Source of the DNA: Amycolatopsis xylanica
GTDB taxonomy: Bacteria > Actinomycetota > Actinomycetes > Mycobacteriales > Pseudonocardiaceae
Assembly (NCBI RefSeq): GCF_900107045.1
Contig: NZ_FNON01000001.1
Location: 1,240,001 to 1,304,000, forward strand
Length of the DNA stretch: 64,000 bases
Direction of reading: 5' to 3'
Positions 15,735-24,855 of this stretch are shown here, piece after piece (the first letter of the stretch is position 1; each line of letters opens with the position of its first letter). The notes beneath the pieces were generated by a model. It was not told where the DNA came from. It was given only the letters and a program-made list of their open reading frames with translations, and did no database searches. The position numbers were made by a program, and so were the translations under genes.

Positions 15735-16529
15735 CTAGTGGCCGAAGAAGTCCTTGAGCACCGGGGCGTGGACCTTCGGCTTGACCATGTGGTTCTGCCC
15801 GGCCAGGTTCTGGTACTCGGCCTGGGGGAGCAGCTCGGTCAGGTTCCGTACGCCGTTGCGCATCCACGCCGAGCTCTTGGCGCCGTCCGCGATCAGCGTG
15901 GGCATGGTGATGTTGGTCCAGCGGTCGGCGGGCAGCGGCTTGCCCTCCTGCGTCGTGCCGACCACGGCCATGTCGTACGGCAGGGTGTGCGCGACGCCTT
16001 TGATCTTCTTCCAGGCGGGCATCAGCCGCATGATCACCATCATGAACGCGGGCATCCCGACCCCGGTGACCATGAACTCCCGCAACGCTTCCGGGCGCCG
16101 ATCGGCGGCGATGTGCTCGCGGATGCGGTCCATGTAGCCGGTCGGGATCTCGCGGCTGTCGTCGACGATGAACGGTGGCTCGTACAGCGCGAGCTTCTCG
16201 ATCGCGAGGCCGCGGGTGGCCGCTTCGAGCGCGAGGACCGCGCCGGACGAGCAGCCGAAGACCTTGGCCGAGCCGCCCGCTTCCTTGATCAGCGCGTCGA
16301 GGTCCTCGACCTCGCGCTCGACCGAGAACGGCGCGGTGTCCCCGCTCTCGCCGCGGCCGCGGCGGTCGTAGGTGAAGACGGTGTAGTCGGGCGCCAGTTC
16401 GGCGGCGAGCGCGTCGAGCGGGCCCATGCCGCGGAAGCACAGTGCGCCGTCGACGAGGATGACCGGGCGGCCGGAGCCGACCTTGCTGTAGGCGATCGTG
16501 GTTCCGTCGGCGGAGGTCGTGGTGGGCAT
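15735..16529 (-). CDS. Alpha/beta hydrolase
   Basis: The 264-residue protein has the alpha/beta hydrolase fold: oxyanion region VILVDGALCFRGM, YDRRGRGESGDT, nucleophile elbow GCSSGAVLALEA (Ser), and a C-terminal His in GQNHMVKP. No lid or signal peptide is evident, so it is probably cytoplasmic with unknown substrate. It lies 12 nt downstream of the SRPBCC gene on the same strand. Confidence 0.9.
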   Translation of the reverse strand: MPTTTSADGTTIAYSKVGSGRPVILVDGALCFRGMGPLDALAAELAPDYTVFTYDRRGRGESGDTAPFSVEREVEDLDALIKEAGGSAKVFGCSSGAVLALEAATRGLAIEKLALYEPPFIVDDSREIPTGYMDRIREHIAADRRPEALREFMVTGVGMPAFMMVIMRLMPAWKKIKGVAHTLPYDMAVVGTTQEGKPLPADRWTNITMPTLIADGAKSSAWMRNGVRNLTELLPQAEYQNLAGQNHMVKPKVHAPVLKDFFGH

Positions 16530-16541
16530 GACCGGTCCTTT

Positions 16542-17252
16542 CTAGGCGTAGAGGCGGGTGAGCTGGGCGTCCCAGGCGTGCTGGTCCGGCTCCCCGTCGA
16601 AGAAGTGGTGGCCCGCGACCATCGCGCCGTGGAAACCACGCAGGTAGCGGTAAAGCGCGCCTTCGGTGCGGATGCCGAGGGTGTGCGCGTTGACGAAGTA
16701 GACGGTGCCTTCGACGCCGTCGACGACGGCGCGGTCACCGGCGTGGATCGGCGCGGTGAGGCCGAGCTCGCGGTGCAGCACGGCCCACGCGTGGTCCCAG
16801 TCGGACACCGGCGGGCCGAACGCGGTGAGCGGGCGCGCGGTGCGGCCTGCGAAGTGGTTGAGATAGGTCTCGAGCGTGGCGCGGAACAACGCGCCGCCGA
16901 GGGTCATCGCCTCGAACTCGTCGGCCCAGTCGTCTCCGGGCAGGAAGCCGCTGGTGACCGCGCGGAGCACGGTGCTGCCGCCCGCGCGGCCCTCGATGAG
17001 GAACTCGTACGCGATGAACCGGCCGTCTTCGGCCTCCGGCGACTCGTAGGCGAACCGCCTGCCCGGTTCGGCGGCCGTGACCGTCATTTCGGGGTTGTAC
17101 TGGCCGAAGGCCGTGCGCACGGCGCCGCCGGAGACCTCGGTGCGGCCCATGAACCACGAGTCGATGCCGGGGCCGGTCGCGATGGCCTCCCATACCTGCT
17201 CAGGTGTGGCGTTCACGCTGAACTCGTCGGTCGTCTCGAACTGGTGACCCAT
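16542..17252 (-). CDS. SRPBCC/AHSA1-type protein
   Basis: ATG 17252 starts MGHQFETTDEFSVNATPEQVWEAIATGPGIDSW, the opening of AHSA1-like START-fold proteins that bind small hydrophobic ligands. At 236 residues it is longer than the usual 140-160: a C-terminal half (TAPIHAGDRAVVDGVEGTVY FVNAHTLG) is fused. It appears co-transcribed with the downstream hydrolase. The ligand is unknown. Confidence 0.88.
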   Translation of the reverse strand: MGHQFETTDEFSVNATPEQVWEAIATGPGIDSWFMGRTEVSGGAVRTAFGQYNPEMTVTAAEPGRRFAYESPEAEDGRFIAYEFLIEGRAGGSTVLRAVTSGFLPGDDWADEFEAMTLGGALFRATLETYLNHFAGRTARPLTAFGPPVSDWDHAWAVLHRELGLTAPIHAGDRAVVDGVEGTVYFVNAHTLGIRTEGALYRYLRGFHGAMVAGHHFFDGEPDQHAWDAQLTRLYA

Positions 17253-17297
17253 CGGGGGAACTCCTTCGGTGCTCGGTGCGGCGCCTACTCTGCTACC

Positions 17298-17315
17298 GAC
17301 AACTTTATTTGTCAA
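17298..17315 (-). promoter_or_regulatory. Promoter/operator of the SRPBCC-hydrolase operon
   Basis: An unusually AT-rich patch holds a dyad GACAA-ATAAAG-TTGTC read on the minus strand, with TTGACA as a -35-like hexamer (17315-17310). It lies 46-63 bp upstream of ATG 17252. The dyad is a plausible ArsR- or TetR-type operator, but no regulator is adjacent. Confidence 0.45.
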
Positions 17316-17403
17316 GCCCGTGGATGTTGTCGGCGAGTCGGGGTTTTTACCGTCCCGGTGATCGGCCCGCGGTCCCAGACTCGGCCCTTCGAGAGGGGAG
17401 ATC

Positions 17404-17925
17404 ATGAGTTCGACGATCGAGGTGCACCTGACCCGCGCGGAGGCCCGCGCGGGCGTCACGCGGACGGTACTGACCGACGAGCACGAGTTCACGTTCGAGA
17501 TACCGGCGCGGATCAAGGACGACACGACGTTCCAGCTGGCGGAAGGCCTCTACCTGCGCGTCCGCGTGGCGAAGAGCCGCGCCAAGCGGCCGCTGCTGAT
17601 AGGCGCGGGCGTGCTGACGGCGCTGATGGCCTTCGCGATCGTGATCTCGGCGATCAACAACAGCACGCCGGGCGGGCCTGTGCCGCCGGCGGCCACGAGC
17701 ACGTCGGCCTCGGCCTCCGCGCTCGCGACCATCGGCCAGTGCGTCAAGGACACCGGGGTGCGCATCGACCTCACTCCGGTCCCGTGCGGCGCTGACACGC
17801 TCGAGGTGCTCGACGTGGTCAGCGGGGTCACCCGCGGCAAGGCGTGCGAGCTGAGCAAGGCCACGACGCACACCGCCGAATCCTCCCGCCCACCCTTCAA
17901 GACCTACTGCCTCAAGAAGAACTAG
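17404..17925 (+). CDS. Single-pass membrane protein with C-terminal Cys domain
   Basis: The 173-residue protein has a cytoplasmic segment resembling the DnaJ C-terminal strand motif (FEIPARIKDDTTFQLAEGLY), one transmembrane helix (about residues 60-80, PLLIGAGVLTALMAFAIVIS) and an extracytoplasmic domain with spaced cysteines (GQCVKDTGV, PCGADTLEVLDVVSG, KACELS, YCLKKN). The outer domain recalls LppU-like actinobacterial proteins and the protein at 49332. Function unknown. Confidence 0.8.
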   Translation: MSSTIEVHLTRAEARAGVTRTVLTDEHEFTFEIPARIKDDTTFQLAEGLYLRVRVAKSRAKRPLLIGAGVLTALMAFAIVISAINNSTPGGPVPPAATSTSASASALATIGQCVKDTGVRIDLTPVPCGADTLEVLDVVSGVTRGKACELSKATTHTAESSRPPFKTYCLKKN

Positions 17926-18005
17926 GTCGCCACGATGGCCTTATGTCCGTCGATGTCCGGTGTGCCGGTTCCGAGGTGGAAACAAGGGCGGCCTTTGTAA
18001 CGCTA

Positions 18006-18034
18006 GAGGTGACAAGGGGCGCCCTTGTCACCTC
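18006..18034. terminator. Palindrome between convergent genes
   Basis: GAGGTGACAAGGG and CCCTTGTCACCTC flank a short GC centre, forming a strong hairpin between genes ending at 17925 (plus) and 18053 (minus). It likely terminates both. Confidence 0.65.
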
Positions 18035-18052
18035 GGCCGGAACACTCACGAC
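18035..18052. repeat. Half copy of palindromic repeat family A
   Basis: GGCCGGAACACTCACGAC matches the right arm of family A copies such as 26408-26455, but the left arm is missing. It abuts the stop codon at 18053, suggesting a decayed or replaced repeat. Confidence 0.6.
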
Positions 18053-19132
18053 TCAGTTCGCGGTGACTTCGGGCGCCGGGTGGAGGTTGCCGTCGGCGCC
18101 GGTGAGGCACGCGGCGTTGCCGTCCGGCGTGCCGAGGAACTCGCTCAGGCAGCGCGCCATCTGGACGTGCCCGGCCGCGTTGGGGTGGAACGACTCCTGC
18201 ACCGCGTGCGGGGCGCGTTCGAGGTCCTTGAGGTCCTGCAGCTGCAACGTCAGCCGGGTGAACCACTCGCGGCCCATGTCGGCGCCGCCACTGCACGCCT
18301 CGTGCCCGCCGCCGGAGCGCGACAGGTCCAGGAACCGGGCACCCGCCTGTTTCGCGGCCAGTTTCAGCCCGGTCGCCAGTGACTTGACCGCGTCCTGGCT
18401 GACCCAGGCGAGGTCCTCGACGCGGAACGGGCAGCCGTTGAGCGTGCGCAGGTTCTCCGGGATGCCGGGGCCGATCGGCGCCGCGTACGACTGCAGCACC
18501 AGCTGATAGTCCGACGGCACGTAGCCCGCGTCCGCGAGCACCTTCTTGATGTCGCCGAGCGCGTTGACCACCTTGGGCACCATCGCGTCCACTGTGGACT
18601 GCCAGGACCTGCGGATCGCCTCGCTGCAGGGCGGTCCGCTCGCGGAGAACCAGGCCTTGAAGCAGCCGTTCACCAGCGCGGAGAAATGCGGGTCGTCGTT
18701 GGCGCCGACCGCGACCACGACGGCGGTGACGCGGTGATCCTTGAGCAGCGCGGCCAGCTGCGCGGACTGCGACGGCTCGGTCCACTGCTTCACGTCGCCG
18801 AGCCCCACCTGCGCGGCGGGCGCGCCGGAGCAGGCGAGGTTGATCCGCGCGTCGATGCCGGTGAGCTTGGTGAGGTTGACGAACGCGTTGGGCGAACGGT
18901 GACACCAGTTGCCGTTCGTGCCGTTGGTCTCCGCGGTGTACGCGCCGGCGCCTTCGCCGGAGACGGTGCTGTCACCCATCGCGACCAGGGTGAGCGGCCC
19001 GGTGCCGGGCGGTCCCTGTCTCGGATTCGGCCTGCCTACCTGGCTCTCGGGCCCCGCCAGCACGAACACCGCCACGAGTGCGCCCACGAACAGGAGGGCG
19101 GCGACCCCCCATTGCCACTTCAGCTTTCGCAT
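18053..19132 (-). CDS. Secreted or membrane-anchored SGNH/GDSL hydrolase
   Basis: The 359-residue protein has one N-terminal hydrophobic segment (WGVAALLFVGALVAVFVLAG), then SGNH blocks: LVAMGDSTVSGEGAG (catalytic Ser), ACSGAPAAQVG, VVAVGANDDPHFS (block III Asn) and ESFHPNAAGHVQMA (catalytic Asp/His region). Several cysteine pairs suggest disulfides, as in Streptomyces secreted SGNH lipases. It is probably an extracellular esterase or lipase. Confidence 0.9.
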   Translation of the reverse strand: MRKLKWQWGVAALLFVGALVAVFVLAGPESQVGRPNPRQGPPGTGPLTLVAMGDSTVSGEGAGAYTAETNGTNGNWCHRSPNAFVNLTKLTGIDARINLACSGAPAAQVGLGDVKQWTEPSQSAQLAALLKDHRVTAVVVAVGANDDPHFSALVNGCFKAWFSASGPPCSEAIRRSWQSTVDAMVPKVVNALGDIKKVLADAGYVPSDYQLVLQSYAAPIGPGIPENLRTLNGCPFRVEDLAWVSQDAVKSLATGLKLAAKQAGARFLDLSRSGGGHEACSGGADMGREWFTRLTLQLQDLKDLERAPHAVQESFHPNAAGHVQMARCLSEFLGTPDGNAACLTGADGNLHPAPEVTAN

Positions 19133-19249
19133 CGCCGCCCAGGGTACCGGTGCGCCGTTTGTACCAACCGGGTTGCATCTCGGGTGATCTGTATTTCTTC
19201 CGGCGCCGGGGCGCTCTTCACTGGAAGAGAGGCCGGGAGGGTGAGGAAG

Positions 19250-19807
19250 ATGAAAGGGTATCGGGCCGGTATTTACCTGATCGCGGGACTATTCGTGGCC
19301 GGATGTCAGGGTCCGGCGACACTGGGCGGGCAACAGGATCCCGCTCCATTGCGGACGACCGCGGCGTCCACCGAGGAATCGACGTCCACCGTCGCGGGAA
19401 CGTCGGTGCCGCCGGAGGTCAGGACGACGACCCAGCAGGGGAAGCCGCCGTCGAAGAACACGACGAAGAAATCGGATCCGCCCAAGGTGCTGGGCATTCC
19501 GATCGGCTATATGCCCCAGGTGACGACGCAGCATTACGACGTGGCCTACCCGACGTTCGTGCGCCAGCTCAAGGCTTTCTACCCCTGCGATGACTCGCTG
19601 TGCGGCGTGAAGGTCAACAAAGTCTTCGAGGGCGACAGCGCGACCGGGCCGGAATGCATCGTGCAGAGCTGGGAGCCGGTCAATAGCGGTAACAGGACCA
19701 TCGCGTACAACGTCCACATCGACAACCCCTGCAAGAAGTACAACCCGAAGTCGCCCAAACCGCCGGTTTCGAGCGTGAGCACGAGTTCGTCGAAGAAAGC
19801 ACCATGA
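19250..19807 (+). CDS. Lipoprotein of unknown function
   Basis: The 185-residue protein has a lipoprotein signal (YRAGIYLIAGLFVAGCQGP; lipidated Cys at about residue 19), a Ser/Thr/Lys-rich linker, and a small domain with paired cysteines (YPCDDSLCGVKVNKVF, PECIVQSWEPV, NPCKKYNP). It overlaps the next gene by 4 nt. The family is not recognised; it is expected on the outer membrane leaflet or cell-wall side. Confidence 0.8.
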   Translation: MKGYRAGIYLIAGLFVAGCQGPATLGGQQDPAPLRTTAASTEESTSTVAGTSVPPEVRTTTQQGKPPSKNTTKKSDPPKVLGIPIGYMPQVTTQHYDVAYPTFVRQLKAFYPCDDSLCGVKVNKVFEGDSATGPECIVQSWEPVNSGNRTIAYNVHIDNPCKKYNPKSPKPPVSSVSTSSSKKAP

Positions 19808-20685
19808 GGTCGACCCGGCTCCGGCCACCCGCACGGGCGCCGGAAGAACCCGACGCGGGGTTTTCCCGCGCCGCCAAGGTGGTCGCGTCCATCGTCGCCA
19901 ACACGACGCTGCTCACCGCCTTGGTGTTCTATTTCGGCTTCGTGTACACCCAATGGTTCTTCGACCATTTCCATGTGCATTACACGCTGCTCAACCAGTC
20001 GACACCGGAAATACTCGCGCGCGGCGTCGACGGCTTGTTCATTCCGCTCGCCGCGGCCTCCGGGGTGGTCCTCGTGCTGCTGTGCGCGATCCGCTATCTG
20101 AAGAAACGTCTCGCCCCGAACCGCTGGTCCGCGCTTTTGCGGATCTGCACGCCGATCGCCGCGCTTGCCGGTGTCGCGCTGATCGTCGCCTTCGGCTTCG
20201 TGGCGGTCGACCCTTCGAGGAGCCTGGGCTACCCGGGCCTGCCGGGAGTCGCGCTGGCCGTCGGCGTGCTGCTGCTCGTCTTCGCCTGGCATCAGGTGAT
20301 CGACGGGCCTATCCTCGTGGAAGCGGGCATCGCGTTCGTGCTGGTCACCGTCGGCTTGTTCGTCGCCGTCGCCGACTACTCGATCGCGTTGGGCAAGCAG
20401 CAGGGAGGCGTGGTGGAAGAGACGGTCCAGTCAGGACCGGACGTCCTCGTCTACAGCGCCAAAAGCCTCAACCTGACCATGGACGGCGTCCACGAGGTCG
20501 TCTGCAAACAGCCCGAAGCCGCCTATCGGTACCGCTACAACGGCCTCAAGCTGCTGCTCCAGTCGGGTGGCCAGCTCGTGCTGCTGCCGTCCGGCTGGAC
20601 CTCGGACAAGGGCGCGGCCATCGTGCTCCCGCGCACCGACTCCCTCCGGCTCGAGTTCACCACCACGAGCCCCGGCTCCTGCTAG
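19804..20685 (+). CDS. Integral membrane protein of unknown function
   Basis: The 293-residue protein has about five hydrophobic segments (around residues 30-50, 75-95, 115-135, 145-165, 170-195) and a C-terminal soluble domain with VVCKQPEAAYRYRYNGLKLL. It is probably a partner of the overlapping lipoprotein. The 3' end overlaps the convergent ABC ATPase gene by 4 nt. Function unknown. Confidence 0.8.
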   Translation: MRSTRLRPPARAPEEPDAGFSRAAKVVASIVANTTLLTALVFYFGFVYTQWFFDHFHVHYTLLNQSTPEILARGVDGLFIPLAAASGVVLVLLCAIRYLKKRLAPNRWSALLRICTPIAALAGVALIVAFGFVAVDPSRSLGYPGLPGVALAVGVLLLVFAWHQVIDGPILVEAGIAFVLVTVGLFVAVADYSIALGKQQGGVVEETVQSGPDVLVYSAKSLNLTMDGVHEVVCKQPEAAYRYRYNGLKLLLQSGGQLVLLPSGWTSDKGAAIVLPRTDSLRLEFTTTSPGSC

Positions 20686-21344
20686 GTCAGCACGCCGCCG
20701 AGCAGCCGCACCCGGCGGTCGGCGATCTTGTGCACCAGGTCGTCGTGCGTGGCGACGATGACCGCGGCGCCCTCCTCGGCGCAGCGCCGGAGCAGCCCGA
20801 GCACGGCCGGGGTGCTGGCCGCGTCGAGATGCGCGGTCGGCTCGTCGGTGAGCAGCACCTTCGGCCTGCCGGAGACGGCACGCGCCAGCGCGACACGCTG
20901 CTGCTGACCGAACGAGACCTCGAGCGGATACCGGTCGGCCAGCTCGCCGATGCTGAGTTCGTCGAGCAGCTCGGTCACCCTGGCCTGGATCGCGGACCGG
21001 CTCAGGCGGGGGATGTCCGACCGCAGGCGCAGCGGCAGCGCGACGTTCTCGGCGACCGTCAGCTCGGTCGCCAGGCCCAGCGCCTGCGGCAGCACCGCGC
21101 AGGTGTGCCACGGCGGCGCGCCCGCGATCGGGACGCCGTCGAGCAGGATGCTGCCGTCGTCGGGGGAGTCGAAGCCCGACAGCAGCGCGAGCAGCGCGCT
21201 CTTGCCGGAACCCGAGCGGCCCGAAACCGTCACCAGCTCACCGGCGGCGACCCGTAATTCCAAGCCCCGCAACACTTCCACGTCTCCGCTGGGGTGCGTG
21301 AACTTCCGTCTGAGGCCGAGCGCCTCCAGCGCGGGTGGTTTCAT
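20682..21344 (-). CDS. ABC transporter ATP-binding protein (MacB/LolD type), copy 2
   Basis: The 220-residue protein has Walker A GRSGSGKSAL, signature VSFGQQQRVALARAV, Walker B VLLTDEPTAHLD and the H-loop ATHD. It belongs to the FtsX-permease-associated MacB/LolD class. It overlaps the preceding ATPase gene by 4 nt. Two ATPases serving one permease suggest a heterodimeric nucleotide-binding pair. Confidence 0.93.
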   Translation of the reverse strand: MKPPALEALGLRRKFTHPSGDVEVLRGLELRVAAGELVTVSGRSGSGKSALLALLSGFDSPDDGSILLDGVPIAGAPPWHTCAVLPQALGLATELTVAENVALPLRLRSDIPRLSRSAIQARVTELLDELSIGELADRYPLEVSFGQQQRVALARAVSGRPKVLLTDEPTAHLDAASTPAVLGLLRRCAEEGAAVIVATHDDLVHKIADRRVRLLGGVLT

Positions 21345-22009
21345 GCGACGCTCTCCAGCTTTCCGTTGCGCAGCCTCGCGACGCGTGCGCCGAGGCTGAT
21401 CAGCCGCTCGTCATGCGAGGTGACCAGCACCGCGAAGTCCTGCGCGACGAGATAACGCAGGGTGTCCAGCACGAGGTCGGCCGAGGCCTCGTCGAGCTGG
21501 GAGGTCGGTTCGTCGGCGAGGATCACGGTCGCCTGGCGGGCGAGCGCGCAGCCGAACGCGAGCCGCTGCTGCTGCCCGCCGGAGAGCGCGGTGATGTCCC
21601 AGCCGCCGGTGCCGTCGAGGCCGAGCTGCGCGAGGATATCGTCGGGCCGGCAGGTGACCTTGGCCGACTCGGCGGCCGCGCGCAGGTTGTCCGCGACGCT
21701 GAGGTAGCCGAGCAGGTTGTCCGGCGGATTCTGCAGGATCAGCCCCAAATGCTTGCGCCGCAATTCCCGGCGCGCGCGGTGCCGCATCGCGCCGACGTCG
21801 GCGCCCTGGAAGCGGACCTCGCCCCGCGCCGGCGGCTCGAAGAGGCCGAGCACGCGCAGCAGCGTCGACTTGCCGGAACCGGACGGCCCGGCGAGCACGG
21901 TGACGCCGTTCGCGGGGATGTCGAGCGTGACGTCGTCGATGCCGGTGACGACCCCGGCCGGGGTGCGGTAGTCGACGCCGACCCCGCGCAGCTTGAAGAT
22001 CTCAGGCAC
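21341..22009 (-). CDS. ABC transporter ATP-binding protein (MacB/LolD type), copy 1
   Basis: The 222-residue protein has Walker A GPSGSGKSTL, signature LSGGQQQRLAFGCAL, Walker B ILADEPTSQLD and H-loop SHDE. It overlaps the permease gene by 8 nt and the second ATPase gene by 4 nt. With the permease it should form an ATP-driven transport or mechanotransmission complex. Confidence 0.93.
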   Translation of the reverse strand: MPEIFKLRGVGVDYRTPAGVVTGIDDVTLDIPANGVTVLAGPSGSGKSTLLRVLGLFEPPARGEVRFQGADVGAMRHRARRELRRKHLGLILQNPPDNLLGYLSVADNLRAAAESAKVTCRPDDILAQLGLDGTGGWDITALSGGQQQRLAFGCALARQATVILADEPTSQLDEASADLVLDTLRYLVAQDFAVLVTSHDERLISLGARVARLRNGKLESVA

Positions 22010-24545
22010 GGATCAGCTCCGCGGTACGGGCGGTCCGCACCGAGCGGACCGCGAGCCATCCCGCCAGCGCCACCACGAGCGCGCTGATCACCAGCACGCT
22101 CGCGACGAACGCGGTCGGGTCGGGCAGCTGGGACCTCGGCGACAGGAACGTCGCCGGATCCAAGCGGGGCAACGAAAGCCCGGCGACGGTGACCCCGCAC
22201 GCGACACCGGTCGCCGCGGCGAGCGTCATCAGCGCGCCGAGTTCGATGAGGTGACTGCCGAGCAACGCCCGCAGCCGCATGCCCATGCGCAGCACGAGCG
22301 CGCCCGCGAGCGCGTTCTGCCGTCGCCGGGTCTCGACGGCGACGAGCAGCGCCAGCACGGCCACCACGCCCAGCACGGCGCCGAGCAGTGTCAGGAACTC
22401 GACCGTCCACTCGATCACGTAGAACGGCAACGCGTTGAGCGCGCCGGACTTGCTGACCGCGTCGAGCCTGCCGATACCGGCCGCGTCCAGCGCCGCGAGC
22501 GCGCTCTCCTGCGACACGGTCGACACGATGCTCCAGCGCCCGATGTCGGCGAGCTTCGACTTCGACAGGACGGTGCGCGAGATGACGTAGCCGACCTGCG
22601 TGCCCAGAATCGGGAAACCGGGCAGCCTGCCGACGATCGTCGAATTCGGTAGCGGCGGGAGGGAACCCTGCGGGCCGACGCGGATCGCCGGGACCGGCGC
22701 GTTCGGGTCACCGTCGAGTTTCGCGATGAGCGCGTCGACCTCGTCGCGAGGCAGTGCGCCGAACTCGGCGGCCTTCGCGAACGTCGCGGGGTCGATGACC
22801 AGCACGACACCGCTGGCGTCGCTGATCCGGCCGACGACCGTGCTGGTGTCGCGCAGTGCTTCCGGCAATGGCTTGGTGCCGAGCCCGACAGCGCTTTCAG
22901 TGTCGACGCGGCTGGTGCCGCCGACGAAGAAGCCCGCCTTGGTCTGCAAGGCTTCCTGCTGCCCGGTGGCGATGCTGGTGCCCGCGGCGAGCATGCCGAT
23001 CGCGAGCGTGCTGATCACCAGCACCCCGGTGACGGGAGCGCGGGCGCTGGCCAGCCGCCGGATCGCCAGTTGCAGCGCCGGGCGCGACCAGAAGCGTGCG
23101 CGGTGCGAGGCGTGCAGCAGCAGCCAGACGAGCCGCGCGGCGACCAGCCCGGCGGTGAGCACCACGAAGACCGGATAGGTCAGCGCGAGCGGGTCGATCG
23201 CGGGCAGCGGGTCGCCGAGCTTGCTGGCGTCGCCGTAGCCGACCATGCGGTTCCAGCTGACGACGGCCATCGCGGCGGTCGCGAGTTCCCAGGGGAACAT
23301 CCGGAGCACGCGGGCGAACCGGCCGCGGCCGCGTGTGCGTGCCAGTTCGAACTCGCGGTGCGCGCGCACCGCGACCACGCCCACCAGCAGGAGGAGCGAG
23401 ATCACGAGCACGCCGCCGCTGAGCGCGAAGCCGAGCGTGATGGCGTCACCGCCGACATCGCCCGCCGGTCCGTACACCCCGAGCAGTGATCTGGCGAGCA
23501 GCCCGCCCGCGATTCCGCCGAGCAGGATCGCCGGGCCGAGTTCGACCGCGGCGAGGCCGCCGAGTGAGACCGGCGCGCTGCCGCGTGCCGCGAGCAGCCG
23601 CAGCCGCGCGTGCCGTCGCTGGTACCACTGCAGCGCGACCGTGGCGATGCCCGCGCAGCCGACCAGCACGCTGATCGCGGCCAGCGGCAGGATCGACACC
23701 AGGACGTTGTGCTGGGTCTGCTGCGCGATGCTGAGTGAGCGGTCGAACGGGACCGATCCGTAGACGAGGTCGCCGAGATCCGCGCGGACGTCCGCGACCA
23801 TCGCGCGCGAGCGCTCGGTGAGGTCTTCGGCGGCGGCCAGCGAACGCGGCGCTGGCTCGTAGAAGGTGATGACGACCTGGTCGAGCGCGGCGATGTCGAG
23901 CTGCCGCATGGCGTTGTCGAAGGTGGCTCGGTCGGTGGCGAACAGCACGGAGCCGGTCTTGACCTGGTCGTCGACCCGGTTTTCCACCGCCCACGGCTGC
24001 TGCGAGCACCACCAGCGCGGCTCGGGCCTGGTCAGGTCCTGGTAGGTGCCGCTGACCGGCGGCATCGGCTTGCCGAGGAAGGTTCCGGTGGTGCCCAGCA
24101 CGGTGTGCGAGGCGGCGCTGAGCGTCTCGCCCATCCAGATGCCGGGCGCCCGATCGCCGCTGACCTGCTTGAGCTGGTCGAGCCCGCCGTCGCGGTAGGC
24201 GAGGCGGGTGCGGTAGCCGGAGCCGCCGTGTTCCGACTGGAGCACCGGCGTGTACATGCCGGTCACGGGCGTGCCGAAACCGTGCTGCGCGGCGCGTTTC
24301 GCGATGGCCTCGTTGACCGCCGGGATGGCCGACGGCTTCGCCAGGTGCGCGGTGAACATGGGGCCGTACTCGTCGGGGCAGACGATGCCGGACTGGTGCA
24401 GCGCGGTCGCGCCACCCGCCGCCGAAGCGTGCAGCACGGCCGCGGTGGCCAGGAAACACGCGATGAGCGCGGTCACCGCCGCGACGATCATGGTCAACGG
24501 GCTGGAGAACGCGGCTTTCAGGGCCCCGCGCCAAGGCAGCTGCAT
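22002..24545 (-). CDS. Large FtsX-like ABC permease
   Basis: The 847-residue protein has an N-terminal transmembrane helix (LTMIVAAVTALIACFLATAA), a long extracytoplasmic region, a central group of helices (about residues 280-400), a second extracytoplasmic domain, and three or four C-terminal helices ending in SVRTARTAELIRA. This duplicated FtsX layout is typical of MacB/YknZ-like lipoprotein or peptide exporters or of signal-transducing complexes. The substrate is unknown. A long leader with a strong hairpin precedes ATG 24545. Confidence 0.88.
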   Translation of the reverse strand: MQLPWRGALKAAFSSPLTMIVAAVTALIACFLATAAVLHASAAGGATALHQSGIVCPDEYGPMFTAHLAKPSAIPAVNEAIAKRAAQHGFGTPVTGMYTPVLQSEHGGSGYRTRLAYRDGGLDQLKQVSGDRAPGIWMGETLSAASHTVLGTTGTFLGKPMPPVSGTYQDLTRPEPRWWCSQQPWAVENRVDDQVKTGSVLFATDRATFDNAMRQLDIAALDQVVITFYEPAPRSLAAAEDLTERSRAMVADVRADLGDLVYGSVPFDRSLSIAQQTQHNVLVSILPLAAISVLVGCAGIATVALQWYQRRHARLRLLAARGSAPVSLGGLAAVELGPAILLGGIAGGLLARSLLGVYGPAGDVGGDAITLGFALSGGVLVISLLLLVGVVAVRAHREFELARTRGRGRFARVLRMFPWELATAAMAVVSWNRMVGYGDASKLGDPLPAIDPLALTYPVFVVLTAGLVAARLVWLLLHASHRARFWSRPALQLAIRRLASARAPVTGVLVISTLAIGMLAAGTSIATGQQEALQTKAGFFVGGTSRVDTESAVGLGTKPLPEALRDTSTVVGRISDASGVVLVIDPATFAKAAEFGALPRDEVDALIAKLDGDPNAPVPAIRVGPQGSLPPLPNSTIVGRLPGFPILGTQVGYVISRTVLSKSKLADIGRWSIVSTVSQESALAALDAAGIGRLDAVSKSGALNALPFYVIEWTVEFLTLLGAVLGVVAVLALLVAVETRRRQNALAGALVLRMGMRLRALLGSHLIELGALMTLAAATGVACGVTVAGLSLPRLDPATFLSPRSQLPDPTAFVASVLVISALVVALAGWLAVRSVRTARTAELIRA

Positions 24546-24855
24546 GTGCGCGAACGTAGCGGTTCGTGGCCGTGGCCACGATCGATTTGGCGAATTCGTT
24601 GCTTGTTGTGTAGCAAAGTTGGAAACGCGGACCCGCCCGGGATCTAGGGGTGCTCCCGGACGGGTCCGCTGCTGCCGGCCCGCGTGGGGACGAGCCGGCG
24701 ACGGCCTCCGCGGCGGTCACCGGCCCTGGGGTAAGCCCGCCCGACATCGCGTAGACCTCGGAGGGGGTCTCCCTGGAACCGCCCTCGCTTCAAGACACGG
24801 ACCCCGCCCCGAGATGGTTCGGGCCGAAACGATTGTCACCCGAACGGCCGAGGCG
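24546..24855 (-). other. Long leader/intergenic region upstream of the FtsX-like permease
   Basis: No gene is supported in these 310 bases. On the minus strand the order is: GTTCGGGTGACAA (24845-24833), CCGTGTCTTGA (24800-24790), a GC-rich probably folded stretch, the hairpin at 24627-24669, then about 80 nt to the permease ATG. The first two elements also precede the ECF sigma gene. I could not match it to a known riboswitch. Confidence 0.4.
24627..24669 (-). terminator. 16-bp hairpin in the permease leader
   Basis: On the minus strand GCGGACCCGTCCGGGA pairs with TCCCGGGCGGGTCCGC (16 consecutive pairs including one G-U) around an 11-nt loop, followed by GTTTCCAACTTTG. It could terminate transcripts from the alkB-like gene or act as an attenuator for the permease operon. 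Confidence 0.6.

Noticed and set aside
15738..17795. 685-residue plus-strand ORF
   Set aside because: It is antisense to the hydrolase and SRPBCC genes and shows only shadow composition.
24546..24855. c-di-AMP (ydaO), cobalamin or T-box riboswitch
   Set aside because: The conserved core sequences of these elements could not be aligned to the leader; only a generic structured leader is supported.
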